DNA of 22,580 nucleotides from Actinomycetes bacterium (lineage in GTDB: Bacteria > Actinomycetota > Actinomycetes > Propionibacteriales > Propionibacteriaceae). Shown here piece after piece: positions 1 to 10,152 of this stretch (position 1 is the stretch's first letter; each line of letters opens with the position of its first letter). The notes below the pieces were generated by a model. It was not told the DNA's origin. It saw nothing but the letters and a program-made list of their open reading frames with translations, and searched no databases. A program made the position numbers and the translations under genes. The stretch is taken from assembly GCA_029778515.1 (NCBI GenBank), contig JAKOQD010000139.1, forward strand, positions 1-22,580. The letters run 5' to 3'.

Positions 1-939
1 CCGGCAGTTCGGTGTGCCGGGTCAGGTAGGCCACGACCTCGCGCGCGCGGACGGTGAGCGGGCTACCGGACAGCCCCCCGGCCTGGTCGGCCAGGTGCTG
101 GTCGGCCGACGCCAGACCGTCCCTTGCCAGCGTCGTGTTTGTCGCGATCAGGCCGGCCACGCCCGCGTCCTGCGCAGTGGCGAGGACTTCGTCCAGCTGG
201 CTCCAGGTGAGATCCGGCGCCACCTTGACGAAGATCGGCAGCCCCGCCGCCGCGGGCGAAGCGAGACAGGTTTCGGCGACCAGAGCACCGAGCAGTTCGG
301 CCAGGGCGCCGGCGTCCTGCAGGCTACGCAGTCCAGGGGTGTTCGGGCTGGAGACGTTCACCGCGACATAGTCGGCGTGCGCGGCCAGCAGGCGCAGCGA
401 GGTCAGATAGTCCTCGACCGCATCGGCCAGATCGACGACCTTGGTCTTGCCGATGGAGATGCCGATCGGAATCCCGGCCACACCGTTGCCGCGGTAGACG
501 TTGCGGGACGCGAGCGTGGCCGCCACCGCCGCCGCGCCCGGGTTGTTGAATCCCATGCGGTTGATCAGCGCGCCGGTGCTGCGCAGCCGGAACACCCGCG
601 GACGGTCGTTGCCCGGCTGGGCCTGCGCGGTCACGGTGCCCAGTTCGGCGTGACCGAAACCGAGGCCCTGCCACGCCAGCACCGCGGACGCGTCCTTGTC
701 CATGCCCGCGGCCAGGCCGACCCGCCCCGGGAAGTTGATTCCGGCCACGCGGACCGGGTGCCCCTGGCTGGCTGCCAGCAGCGAGGTGAGCGCGCGCACG
801 GGCGCGGCCGAACCCACACCCGCGAGCGCGTGGATCATCTGCTCGTGGATCGCCTCCGGGTCACCGCCGAAGCTGCCGAACAGCAGCGGCCGCAGCAGTT
901 CGACGTAACCGGCGTTGAGCAACCCGGCGGGTAGGCCCA

Positions 940-940
<1 letters not shown>
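1..940 (-). CDS. pyrD: Dihydroorotate dehydrogenase (quinone), class 2; 3' end cut off by window edge
   Basis: Oxidises dihydroorotate to orotate in UMP synthesis. Class 2 enzymes use FMN and pass electrons to membrane quinones. The minus-strand frame is open from an ATG at 940 to the left edge (313 codons, no stop), so it is incomplete; roughly 30-50 C-terminal residues of the barrel should lie outside. The N-terminal helix typical of class 2 is visible at about residues 13-40 (RPLLFGS, then GGDPEAIH). FMN and substrate motifs follow in order: GMDKD (79-83), NRMGFNN (127-133), GISIGKTK (160-167), NVSSPNTPGL (195-204, with the catalytic Ser at 198 by analogy to E. coli Ser175), FVKVAPDL (237-244), IATNTTLAR (265-273) and GGLSGSPL (288-295). 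The ATG overlaps the carB stop as TGATG, which fits translational coupling in a carA-carB-pyrD operon. Identity is firm; only the 3' end is unknown. Confidence 0.95.
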
Positions 941-4274
<3,334 letters not shown>

Positions 4275-4275
<1 letters not shown>

Positions 4276-5492
4276 CAGGCGTCCTCTTCCGTTCCCTGAG
4301 CTTGACGAAGGGTCGGCGGGCCTTCGGTGGGCTCAGCCACCTCTTGGCCGCCCCGGGCCGCCATCATGTCGACGAAGCGGTCGAAGAGGTACCCCGCATC
4401 GTGCGGGCCGGCCGCAGCCTCGGGGTGGTACTGCACCGAGAAGCCGAGCAGCCCGCCGCGGTCGTCACGCAGTTCGAGGCCCTCCACCACCTGGTCGTTG
4501 AGGCCGATGTGAGATACCCGCGCCTTCCCCCAGCGGGTGACGGTATGCCGGTCCAGGGGTGCGTCCACTGCGAAGCCGTGGTTGTGGGCGGTGATCTCGA
4601 CCTTTCGGGTGGTCAGGTCCATCACCGGCTGGTTGATCCCACGGTGGCCGTACTTCAGCTTGTAGGTGCCGAAACCAAGTGCGCGGCCGAAGATCTGGTT
4701 GCCGAAGCAGATGCCGAAGTAGGGCAGGCCGGCGTCCAGCACTTCGGTGAGCAGTTCGACCGCTGCGGTCGCCGCGGCTGGGTCGCCGGGCCCGTTGGAG
4801 AAGAAGACCCCGTCCGGGGCGAGCTCGCGGATCTCGGCGACGCTCACCGTGGCTGGCAGCACGTGCACCTCGATGCCACGCTCACTCATCCGCTGCGGGG
4901 TCATGTCCTTGATGCCGAGGTCGATCGCCGCGACGGTGAACCGCTTCTCCCCCACCGCCGGTGTAACCGAAGCCTCGGTCACCGTGACGTCGGCCACCAG
5001 GTTGGCGCCGGCCATCGGCGGCGCCTGCAGCACCTTGGCCAGCAGTTTCTCCGGATCGAGTTCGACGGTGGAGATCCCCACCCGCATCGCCCCGCGCTCA
5101 CGCAGGTGCCGGGTGATCGCCCTGGTGTCGACCTCGGCAATGCCCACCACGCCCTGGTTGCGCAGTTCGGTGTCCAGGGAGCGGTTCGAGCGCCAGTTCG
5201 AGCGGACGCGCGACAGGTCGCGCACGACGTAGCCCGCCACCCAGATGCGCTTGGACTCGTCGTCCTCGTCGTTCCAGCCGGTGTTGCCGATGTGCGGCGC
5301 GGTGGCCACGACGACCTGGCGGTGGTAGCTGGGATCGGTGAGGGTCTCCTGGTAGCCCGACATTCCGGTGTTGAAGACCGCCTCGCCGAAGCTCTCCCCC
5401 GCAGCGCCGAACGAACTGCCGCGGAACCACCTGCCGTCCTCCAGAACCAGCAAAGCCGGTAACGCCGAGGTGCTGAACAGGCTGCTGGGCAT
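4275..5492 (-). CDS. carA: Carbamoyl-phosphate synthase small chain (glutaminase subunit)
   Basis: Hydrolyses glutamine and delivers ammonia to CarB. It has 405 residues: an N-terminal CPSase small-chain domain (about 12-145, containing [17 protein letters not shown]) and a C-terminal class I glutamine amidotransferase domain (about 185-380). The nucleophile is Cys262 in YFGICFGNQ; the His and Glu of the triad are His356 and Glu358 in SVQYHPEA. The GNQ in place of the E. coli GHQ is, as I recall, usual in actinobacterial CarA. The ATG at 5492 is supported by an AAAGGA Shine-Dalgarno sequence (5498-5503) at 5-base spacing. The last dozen residues ([12 protein letters not shown], 394-405) do not belong to the fold; they come from a dispersed repeat that runs through the end of the reading frame (separate entry). 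It is the first gene of the carA-carB-pyrD unit, and 154 bases separate it from nusB. Confidence 0.97.
4291..4315. repeat. Short dispersed palindromic repeat inside the carA 3' end
   Basis: The 19-base core CCCTGAGCTTGACGAAGGG (4294-4312) is an imperfect palindrome with CCCT/AGGG ends. A close relative, CCCTGAGCGTGTCGAAGGG, occurs inside aroC at 9586-9604. I recognise the form CCCTGAGC-N-TGTCGAAGGG as a short repeat scattered through many high-GC genomes, usually between genes; that is recollection and not a search. Here it lies in frame and encodes LRQAQG, residues 395-400 of CarA, just before the stop. Confidence 0.6.
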
Positions 5493-5646
5493 GGACGTCC
5501 TTTACGAGATAAGCGGGCGAGTGCCAGCGCCGAGACTAGCAAACCGTTCCGGACGCTCCGATCGCGCGCCAGTCCGTGGTTACCCCAAGGCGCAGTTCTA
5601 CTGGCAAGTTCAAACGACTTCGCTTTGTGGCCGGTGGACCGAGTGG
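5493..5646 (-). promoter_or_regulatory. nusB-carA intergenic region, presumed carA leader/promoter
   Basis: This is the longest non-coding stretch in the window (154 bases). Reading on the minus strand towards carA, it ends with the AAAGGA ribosome binding site (5498-5503). A -10-like TAGTCT lies at 5533-5538 (TANNNT form), about 40 bases before the start codon, but the sequence 17 bases upstream of it (TCGGAG) is a poor -35. I found no convincing terminator for nusB and no sequence I could call a PyrR-binding site. The carA promoter is assumed here mainly because this is the only sizeable gap upstream of the operon. Confidence 0.35.
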
Positions 5647-6078
5647 TTAGGCCGGACGGACGTCGCGGGCCACCGCGGCCAGGACGCCATTCAGGAAGCC
5701 CGGGGAGTCGTCGGTGGAGAGCTCGCCGGCCAGGGTCATGCACTCGGCCAGCGCGATCGCGGTGTCGATCTCGGTGTGACCGAGTTCGTAGGCGGTCAGG
5801 CGGGCAAGGTTGCGATCGACCCGGGGCATCCGTTCCAGCGTCCAGCCGGACGGCAGGTGGCTGGCGATCAGCGTGTCCAGCAGCCGCAGATTCGTGAAGG
5901 TACCGCGCACCAGGTCGGCCGTGAACGGCCGCACCGGCGGATCGGCTTCAGCGGTGTGCGCGGCGAGCACCTCGGTCGCGGGCAGCCCGCGCAAGTCGGC
6001 TTCAAACAGGATGTCGAGGGCCCGCTTGCGAGCCTTCGTGCGGGTGGAGAGCTTCTTGCCCGGCTCGGGAGAGGTCAC
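5647..6078 (-). CDS. nusB: Transcription antitermination factor NusB
   Basis: NusB binds boxA RNA together with NusE (ribosomal protein S10) and promotes antitermination in rRNA operons. The 143-residue, all-helical protein shows the family pattern: a basic N-terminus with RTKARKRALDILFEAD (13-28), LVRGTFTN (56-63), VDRNLARLTAYEL (87-99) and GFLNGVLAAV (127-136) near the C-terminus. The start is GTG at 6078, directly after the efp stop (TGA then GTG with no gap), so nusB is probably translated by ribosomes finishing efp. In many bacteria efp and nusB are adjacent, as here. The residues before about 12 are poorly conserved in the family, so a slightly later start cannot be excluded. Confidence 0.95.
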   Translation of the reverse strand: MTSPEPGKKLSTRTKARKRALDILFEADLRGLPATEVLAAHTAEADPPVRPFTADLVRGTFTNLRLLDTLIASHLPSGWTLERMPRVDRNLARLTAYELGHTEIDTAIALAECMTLAGELSTDDSPGFLNGVLAAVARDVRPA

Positions 6079-6642
6079 TCAGACCCGACCAAGGTAGCTG
6101 CCGTCACGGGTGTCCACCTTGACCCGCTCACCGGTGGTGAGAAAGAGCGGCACCTGGATCTGCAGGCCGGTCTCCACGGTCGCGGGCTTGGTGCCGCCCG
6201 TGGAGCGGTCACCCTGCAGGCCCGGCTCGGTGTAGGTGATCTCGAGTTCCACTGAGGTGGGCAGGTCGATGTACAGCGGGTTGCCTTCGTGCAGCGCGAC
6301 GGTGGCCACCTGGTTTTCCAGCAGGTAGTTCTTCGCGTCCCCGACCACTTCCTCGCTCAGGTTGAGCTGGTCGTAGGTGTCGGTGTCCATGAAGACGTAC
6401 GCCTCGCCGTCGTGGTACAGGTACTGCATCTCGCGGCGGTCGACGTTCGCCGACTCCACCTTGGTGTCGGAGTTGAAGGTGCGATCCACGACCTTGCCGG
6501 TGAGCACGTGCTTCAGCTTGCTGCGGACGACGGTGTTGCCCTTGCCCGGCTTGTGGTGCTGGAACCAGATCACGGTCCAAAGCTGGCCGTCGATGTCGAG
6601 GACCACGCCGTTCTTGAGGTCATTGGTGGAAATGGTTGCCAT
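6079..6642 (-). CDS. efp: Translation elongation factor P
   Basis: EF-P binds ribosomes stalled at polyproline and speeds peptide bond formation. The 187 residues match the usual length and three-domain layout: a KOW-like N domain (1-65) and two OB-fold domains (about 66-128 and 130-187), ending with the signature region [14 protein letters not shown]. The ribosome-facing loop of domain I reads KPGKGN, with Lys34 at the tip where E. coli Lys34 is beta-lysylated. Actinobacterial EF-P proteins described as working without modification carry PGKGP, so the Asn after the second Gly is a deviation (see findings). The ATG start agrees with the family N-terminus. The gene lies 45 bases after the PaiB-like gene and abuts nusB. 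Confidence 0.97.
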   Translation of the reverse strand: MATISTNDLKNGVVLDIDGQLWTVIWFQHHKPGKGNTVVRSKLKHVLTGKVVDRTFNSDTKVESANVDRREMQYLYHDGEAYVFMDTDTYDQLNLSEEVVGDAKNYLLENQVATVALHEGNPLYIDLPTSVELEITYTEPGLQGDRSTGGTKPATVETGLQIQVPLFLTTGERVKVDTRDGSYLGRV

Positions 6643-6664
6643 TCGAGGAGTCCGCTTTCGTTAG

Positions 6665-6686
6665 CTGAGCAATCGCGGTCGCTCAG
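6665..6686 (-). other. Stem-loop between the PaiB-like gene and efp
   Basis: On the minus strand CTGAGCGA and TTGCTCAG form an 8-base-pair stem (one G-U pair) around a 6-base loop. It begins one base after the stop codon of the PaiB-like gene and ends about 22 bases before the efp ATG. No T-run follows, so it is not a textbook intrinsic terminator; it could be a weak terminator, an RNA processing or stability element, or chance. Confidence 0.3.
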
Positions 6687-6687
6687 T

Positions 6688-7323
6688 CTAGCCGCGCTCG
6701 CGGATGGCGGCCAACAGCGCAGCCTTCGCCTCGGCTCGCGGTAGCGAGTGCTCCGCCATCCAGGCAGCGGTGTCGACCCCACCGGCGTCCCGCAGTCCGT
6801 CGATCACCTGGCCGACCACCTGCGGCGACTTGTTCTGGCTCATCTTGGCCTTGCCGACCATCCGCAGGTCACGCAACTCCACGCCCACCACGGCCCGCAA
6901 CAGCTTGGCCACCTCGTCGGCAGGCAGATCGTCGATGGCCGGGTCGCTGTGCGCTCTGCTCAGCCGGCGGACGGCGGCCAGCGTCCAGTCTGGATCGTCG
7001 TGGGCGACCAGCGTGCCGTAAACGTGGACGGTGACGTAGTTCCAGGTCGGGACGCTGTCCGCTGCCGGTGTGCTGAGCCAGTCGGCCGCGATGTAGTCGT
7101 CCGGCCCGTGGACAATGAACAGGGCTTCGCCGGCGTCGCGCCACTGCGCGTTCACCCTGGACAGGTGGCCGATCAGGCTGCCGGATTCCGGGTCCCAGAG
7201 CATCGGCACGTAGGTTGCGGTCAGACCGTCCGGACCGTCGGTCACCAGGTCCCCGGCAGGCGCGGACGCGAGCACGTCCGCGATCTGGTCGGCACTCATC
7301 GCGAAGTGCACAGGCACGTACAT
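6688..7323 (-). CDS. PaiB-like FMN-binding protein (annotated in the family as negative transcriptional regulator)
   Basis: A protein of 211 residues matching the PaiB family (split-barrel flavin-binding fold, named after the B. subtilis PaiB repressor of sporulation and protease genes). Family landmarks are the N-terminal YVPVHF (2-7), GHLSRVNAQW (52-61), VPTWNYVTVHVYG (91-103) and the KMSQNKS segment (160-166). No DNA-binding helix-turn-helix is obvious, and many members are better regarded as flavin- or heme-binding proteins of unknown role. It starts with ATG 10 bases downstream of the aroB stop and so is probably cotranscribed with the aro genes. In relatives this position between aroB and efp often holds aroQ/aroD and pepQ; neither is present here. 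The family call is firm, the function is not. Confidence 0.85.
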   Translation of the reverse strand: MYVPVHFAMSADQIADVLASAPAGDLVTDGPDGLTATYVPMLWDPESGSLIGHLSRVNAQWRDAGEALFIVHGPDDYIAADWLSTPAADSVPTWNYVTVHVYGTLVAHDDPDWTLAAVRRLSRAHSDPAIDDLPADEVAKLLRAVVGVELRDLRMVGKAKMSQNKSPQVVGQVIDGLRDAGGVDTAAWMAEHSLPRAEAKAALLAAIRERG

Positions 7324-7333
7324 CGGCGCCCGC

Positions 7334-8419
7334 TCAGATCGAGTTCATGGTGAGGTAGGCGTCAGCCAACTCGCCCTCGCTCGAACCCTGCAGAATGCGG
7401 GGCATGCCCAAGCCACCCAGCACCACGAACCGAAGGCTGGATCCGCGGGACTTCTTGTCCAGGTTCATCGCGTCGCGCAACTCCAACCACGGCCCTTGCG
7501 GGTAGCGGGTAGGCAGCCCGGCGAGTTCCAGCACATGCCGATGGCGGGCCAGCAGTTCGGCGTCGATCAGCCCCGCCGAATGGGCCAGCGTCGCGGCGAA
7601 GACCATGCCTACCGCAACCGCTTCACCGTGACGCCAGCGGAAGTGCTCCGAGCGTTCGATGGCGTGTCCGAGCGTGTGCCCGTAGTTGAGTGCCTCTCGC
7701 CCGATGTTGCCGCCCTCAGACGTCCGCTCGCGCAGGTCGCTGGCGACCACCGCCGCCTTGACCCGGACCGCGCGGCGGATCAGCTTTGCCTGCACCGCGC
7801 TGGCTGGTTGCAGCGCCGCCGTGACATCGGCTTCGAACTCGGTGAGGATCTCCGGATCGGCGATGAAGCCGCACTTCAGCACCTCGGCCATGCCTGAACG
7901 CAGCTCGCCGGCGGGCAGGGTATGCAGGAAATCCAGGTCGCCGAGCACAGTGAACGGCTCGTGGAAGGCGCCCACGAGGTTCTTGCCTGCGGCCAGGTTG
8001 ATGCCGGTCTTACCGCCGACGGCCGCGTCCACCATGGCCAACAGGGTGGTCGGTAGTGCGATGTACTTCACGCCGCGCAGCCAGGTGGCCGCGACGAAGC
8101 CGGCCAGGTCGGTAGCCGCACCACCGCCCAGGCCAACGATCGCGTCCGACCGGGTGAAGCCGGCCTCGGCCAGCGCCTCCCAGCAGCCGGTCAGCACGTG
8201 GGCGGTCTTGCCGCTCTCGCCGTCCGGCACCGGGATCGTGGTGATCTGCTGATCCAGCCCTGCGGTCACGACCGCGAGCTTGTCGGCCAGAGAGGGCGGG
8301 TGGATGACAGCGACCCGATCCACGCCGTCCAGGAACTGGGGCAGGAGCTTCGCCACACCGGAGTCGATCAGTACCTGGTAGGGCTGTTCGGTCGCGACGT
8401 CGATCGGCTCCCAAGTCAT
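7334..8419 (-). CDS. aroB: 3-dehydroquinate synthase
   Basis: Converts DAHP to 3-dehydroquinate, the second shikimate-pathway step, using NAD and a divalent metal. At 361 residues it has normal length. The dinucleotide-binding region contains GLGGGAATDLAGFVAATW (96-113), and the phosphate/substrate region contains PTTLLAMVDAAVGGKTGIN (123-141) and GKNLVGAFHEP (145-155). The three metal ligands are visible as Glu179 (MAEVLKCG), His248 (NYGHTLGHA) and His264 (RHGEAVAVGM), with the expected 16-residue spacing between the two His. The ATG overlaps the aroK stop as TGATG, indicating coupling. The PaiB-like gene follows after 10 bases. Nothing looks broken. Confidence 0.97.
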   Translation of the reverse strand: MTWEPIDVATEQPYQVLIDSGVAKLLPQFLDGVDRVAVIHPPSLADKLAVVTAGLDQQITTIPVPDGESGKTAHVLTGCWEALAEAGFTRSDAIVGLGGGAATDLAGFVAATWLRGVKYIALPTTLLAMVDAAVGGKTGINLAAGKNLVGAFHEPFTVLGDLDFLHTLPAGELRSGMAEVLKCGFIADPEILTEFEADVTAALQPASAVQAKLIRRAVRVKAAVVASDLRERTSEGGNIGREALNYGHTLGHAIERSEHFRWRHGEAVAVGMVFAATLAHSAGLIDAELLARHRHVLELAGLPTRYPQGPWLELRDAMNLDKKSRGSSLRFVVLGGLGMPRILQGSSEGELADAYLTMNSI

Positions 8420-8919
8420 CAGTGCCCTCCCTGGTTCTCGAGGACGGCTGCCGCCACCTCGGTCGGCGTCAACCGGTCAGTGTCCACCACCTGGGTGGCC
8501 ACTTCGGAGTACCAGGGTGCCCGTTGGCTCAGCATCGCGTCCATGCGATTCCGAATGGCGACCAGCGCCGCCATGCCCAGCGCATTCATGCTCAGCCGCC
8601 GGGTGGCCGTCGAGACGTTGGTGCGCAGCCAGACGACTTCGCCGCCCAGCACTCCTCGCACGGCTGCCGAATCGATCGCACCGCTGCTCAGCGCAATCAC
8701 TGCAGTCTCATCCAGGGCCGCGAGCGTCACGGCTTCCTCGATCTCACGGTAGGCAGCCTCGCCGGCACCGGCGAAGAACTCCGGCGCGGAGCCGCCCACT
8801 TCGGCTTCCACCAGTTCGGCCACGTCGATGAACGGCAGTTGGAGTTGCGCGGCGAGCAGTTCGCCCACCGTTGTCTTACCCGACCCGGGGATGCCGATCA
8901 GCGTGAGCGCAGGGGTCAA
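8419..8919 (-). CDS. aroK: Shikimate-kinase-like protein with degenerate active site
   Basis: By position and overall similarity this is shikimate kinase, which phosphorylates shikimate at O3 with ATP. The 166-residue sequence aligns well, from memory, with M. tuberculosis AroK: Walker [10 protein letters not shown] (9-17), Asp32, Arg58 in [10 protein letters not shown], and SQRAPWY (131-137), matching the KRAPLY region that carries Arg136. Several family hallmarks are gone, however. The DTD motif is DVA, so shikimate-binding Asp34 is Ala34; the GGG motif (79-81) reads SGA; and the lid RPLL with Arg117 reads MAAL. It starts with TTG at 8919, overlapping the aroC stop as TTGA, and its stop overlaps the aroB ATG. 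The frame is open and fully coupled, so this is not an obvious pseudogene. It may be an inactive or altered-specificity homologue, with a conventional kinase encoded elsewhere. Confidence 0.85.
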   Translation of the reverse strand: MTPALTLIGIPGSGKTTVGELLAAQLQLPFIDVAELVEAEVGGSAPEFFAGAGEAAYREIEEAVTLAALDETAVIALSSGAIDSAAVRGVLGGEVVWLRTNVSTATRRLSMNALGMAALVAIRNRMDAMLSQRAPWYSEVATQVVDTDRLTPTEVAAAVLENQGGH

Positions 8920-10148
8920 GCCAGTCGCCGCTCGGCCAACCGGCTCAGGTAGGCCTCGTAGTTGCGCCGGGTCTCGGCCACCGAGTCCCCGCCGAACTTC
9001 TCCAGCGCAACCTCGGCGAGCACCAGCGCGACCATCGCCTCGGCGACCACCCCGGCGGCCGGTACCGCGCAGATGTCGGAGCGCTGGTGGTGCGCCTGGG
9101 CGGCCTCACCGGTGCTCACGTCGATCGTGCGCAGGGCCCGCGGGACGGTCGCGATCGGCTTCATGGCAGCCCGGACGCGCAGCGGCTCGCCGTTGCTCAT
9201 GCCACCCTCGGTGCCGCCGGAGCGATTCGAGAGCCGCTCGACGCCATCCGCGCCGGGGACCATCTCGTCGTGGGCGAGGCTGCCGCGCGTTGCCGCCAGC
9301 CCGAAGCCGTCCCCGACCTCAACGCCCTTGATCGCCTGGATGCCCATCAATGCCTGCGCGAGCTTCGCGTCCAAACGCCGGTCCCACTGGATGTGCGAAC
9401 CCAGTCCGGCGGGTACGCCGTAGGCCAGCACCTCCACGACCCCACCGAGGGTGTCCCCCTCGGCCTTCGCCGTGGCGATCTCGGCGAGCATGGCCGCACC
9501 GGCAACCGGGTCGAAACAGCGGACGGGGTGTGCGTCGATGGCAGCCAGATCACCCGGCAGCGGAACGCTCCCTGAGCTTGGTTCACCCTGAGCGTGTCGA
9601 AGGGACGAAGGGCCTGAGTCGCCGACCGCCGCGCCACCAATCCGCACCACATGGCTGAGTACCTGAATGCCGAACGCCTGCTCAAGGAAGTTCGCCGCCA
9701 ACCGTCCGAGTGCGACTCTGGCCGCGGTCTCCCGTGCGGACGCGCGTTCAAGGATCGGCCGGGATTCGTCCCAGTCGTACTTCTGCATGCCCGCGAGGTC
9801 GGCGTGCCCGGGACGCGGGCGGGTGAGCGCTGCGTTGCGGGCAAGCTGCTCGAGTTCGGCTGCGTCCACCGGGTCGGGAGCCATCACGGTCTCCCACCTG
9901 GGCCACTCCGAGTTGCCCACCATGATCGCCACCGGCGAACCCAGGGTCTCGCCGTGACGCACTCCGGTGAGCAGCGTGACCTCGTCGGCCTCGAACTTCA
10001 TCCGAGCGCCGCGACCGGTGCCCAGCCGCCGTCGCGCGAGCGCGTCCGCGATGTCAGCGGTGGTGATCCGCACGTGCGCGGGCAGCCCCTCGATGGTCGC
10101 AACCAGGGCTCGGCCGTGGGATTCCCCTGCAGTCAGGTAACGAAGCAT
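8916..10148 (-). CDS. aroC: Chorismate synthase
   Basis: Converts EPSP to chorismate with reduced FMN, the last step of the shikimate pathway. The frame extends upstream to 10301, but the start at 10148 is chosen because [15 protein letters not shown] is the family N-terminus and GGAGAG (10157-10162) sits 8 bases upstream. This gives 410 residues. Signature motifs are GESHG (8-12, His11), [11 protein letters not shown] (45-55), RHGETLGSP (64-72), RPGHAD (112-117, His115), [10 protein letters not shown] (307-316) and [11 protein letters not shown] (355-365, Asp358). Residues about 178-196 (including [13 protein letters not shown]) look like an insertion between IGG and the LAAIDA segment, produced by a dispersed repeat (separate entry). 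The gene starts 4 bases after the mltG stop and overlaps aroK by TTGA. Confidence 0.96.
   Translation of the reverse strand: MLRYLTAGESHGRALVATIEGLPAHVRITTADIADALARRRLGTGRGARMKFEADEVTLLTGVRHGETLGSPVAIMVGNSEWPRWETVMAPDPVDAAELEQLARNAALTRPRPGHADLAGMQKYDWDESRPILERASARETAARVALGRLAANFLEQAFGIQVLSHVVRIGGAAVGDSGPSSLRHAQGEPSSGSVPLPGDLAAIDAHPVRCFDPVAGAAMLAEIATAKAEGDTLGGVVEVLAYGVPAGLGSHIQWDRRLDAKLAQALMGIQAIKGVEVGDGFGLAATRGSLAHDEMVPGADGVERLSNRSGGTEGGMSNGEPLRVRAAMKPIATVPRALRTIDVSTGEAAQAHHQRSDICAVPAAGVVAEAMVALVLAEVALEKFGGDSVAETRRNYEAYLSRLAERRLA
9569..9612. repeat. Dispersed palindromic repeat inserted in the aroC coding region
   Basis: A complete copy CCCTGAGCGTGTCGAAGGG lies at 9586-9604, preceded by a partial copy CCCTGAGCTTG at 9570-9580 and followed by ACGAAGGG (9605-9612). 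The full copy differs from the carA copy (4294-4312) at two internal bases. The length keeps the aroC frame and adds a Ser/Gly-rich stretch around residues 179-195. As in carA, the frame on the minus strand yields an LR(Q/H)AQG peptide. Confidence 0.6.
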
Positions 10149-10152
10149 TCGC

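Noticed and set aside
14..934. Long plus-strand open frame opposite pyrD
   Set aside because: The minus strand encodes a clear PyrD with all motifs. The plus-strand product is Arg/Gly/Val/His-rich with no recognisable domain, typical of antisense frames in high-GC DNA.
5597..5646. Possible intrinsic terminator after nusB
   Set aside because: The AAAGCG/CGTTT-like arms pair poorly and no T-run follows, so no terminator is annotated.
8419..8919. aroK as a pseudogene
   Set aside because: Despite the lost residues there is no frameshift or premature stop, the ends are coupled to both neighbours, and the fold-defining segments are kept. It is reported as a divergent gene.
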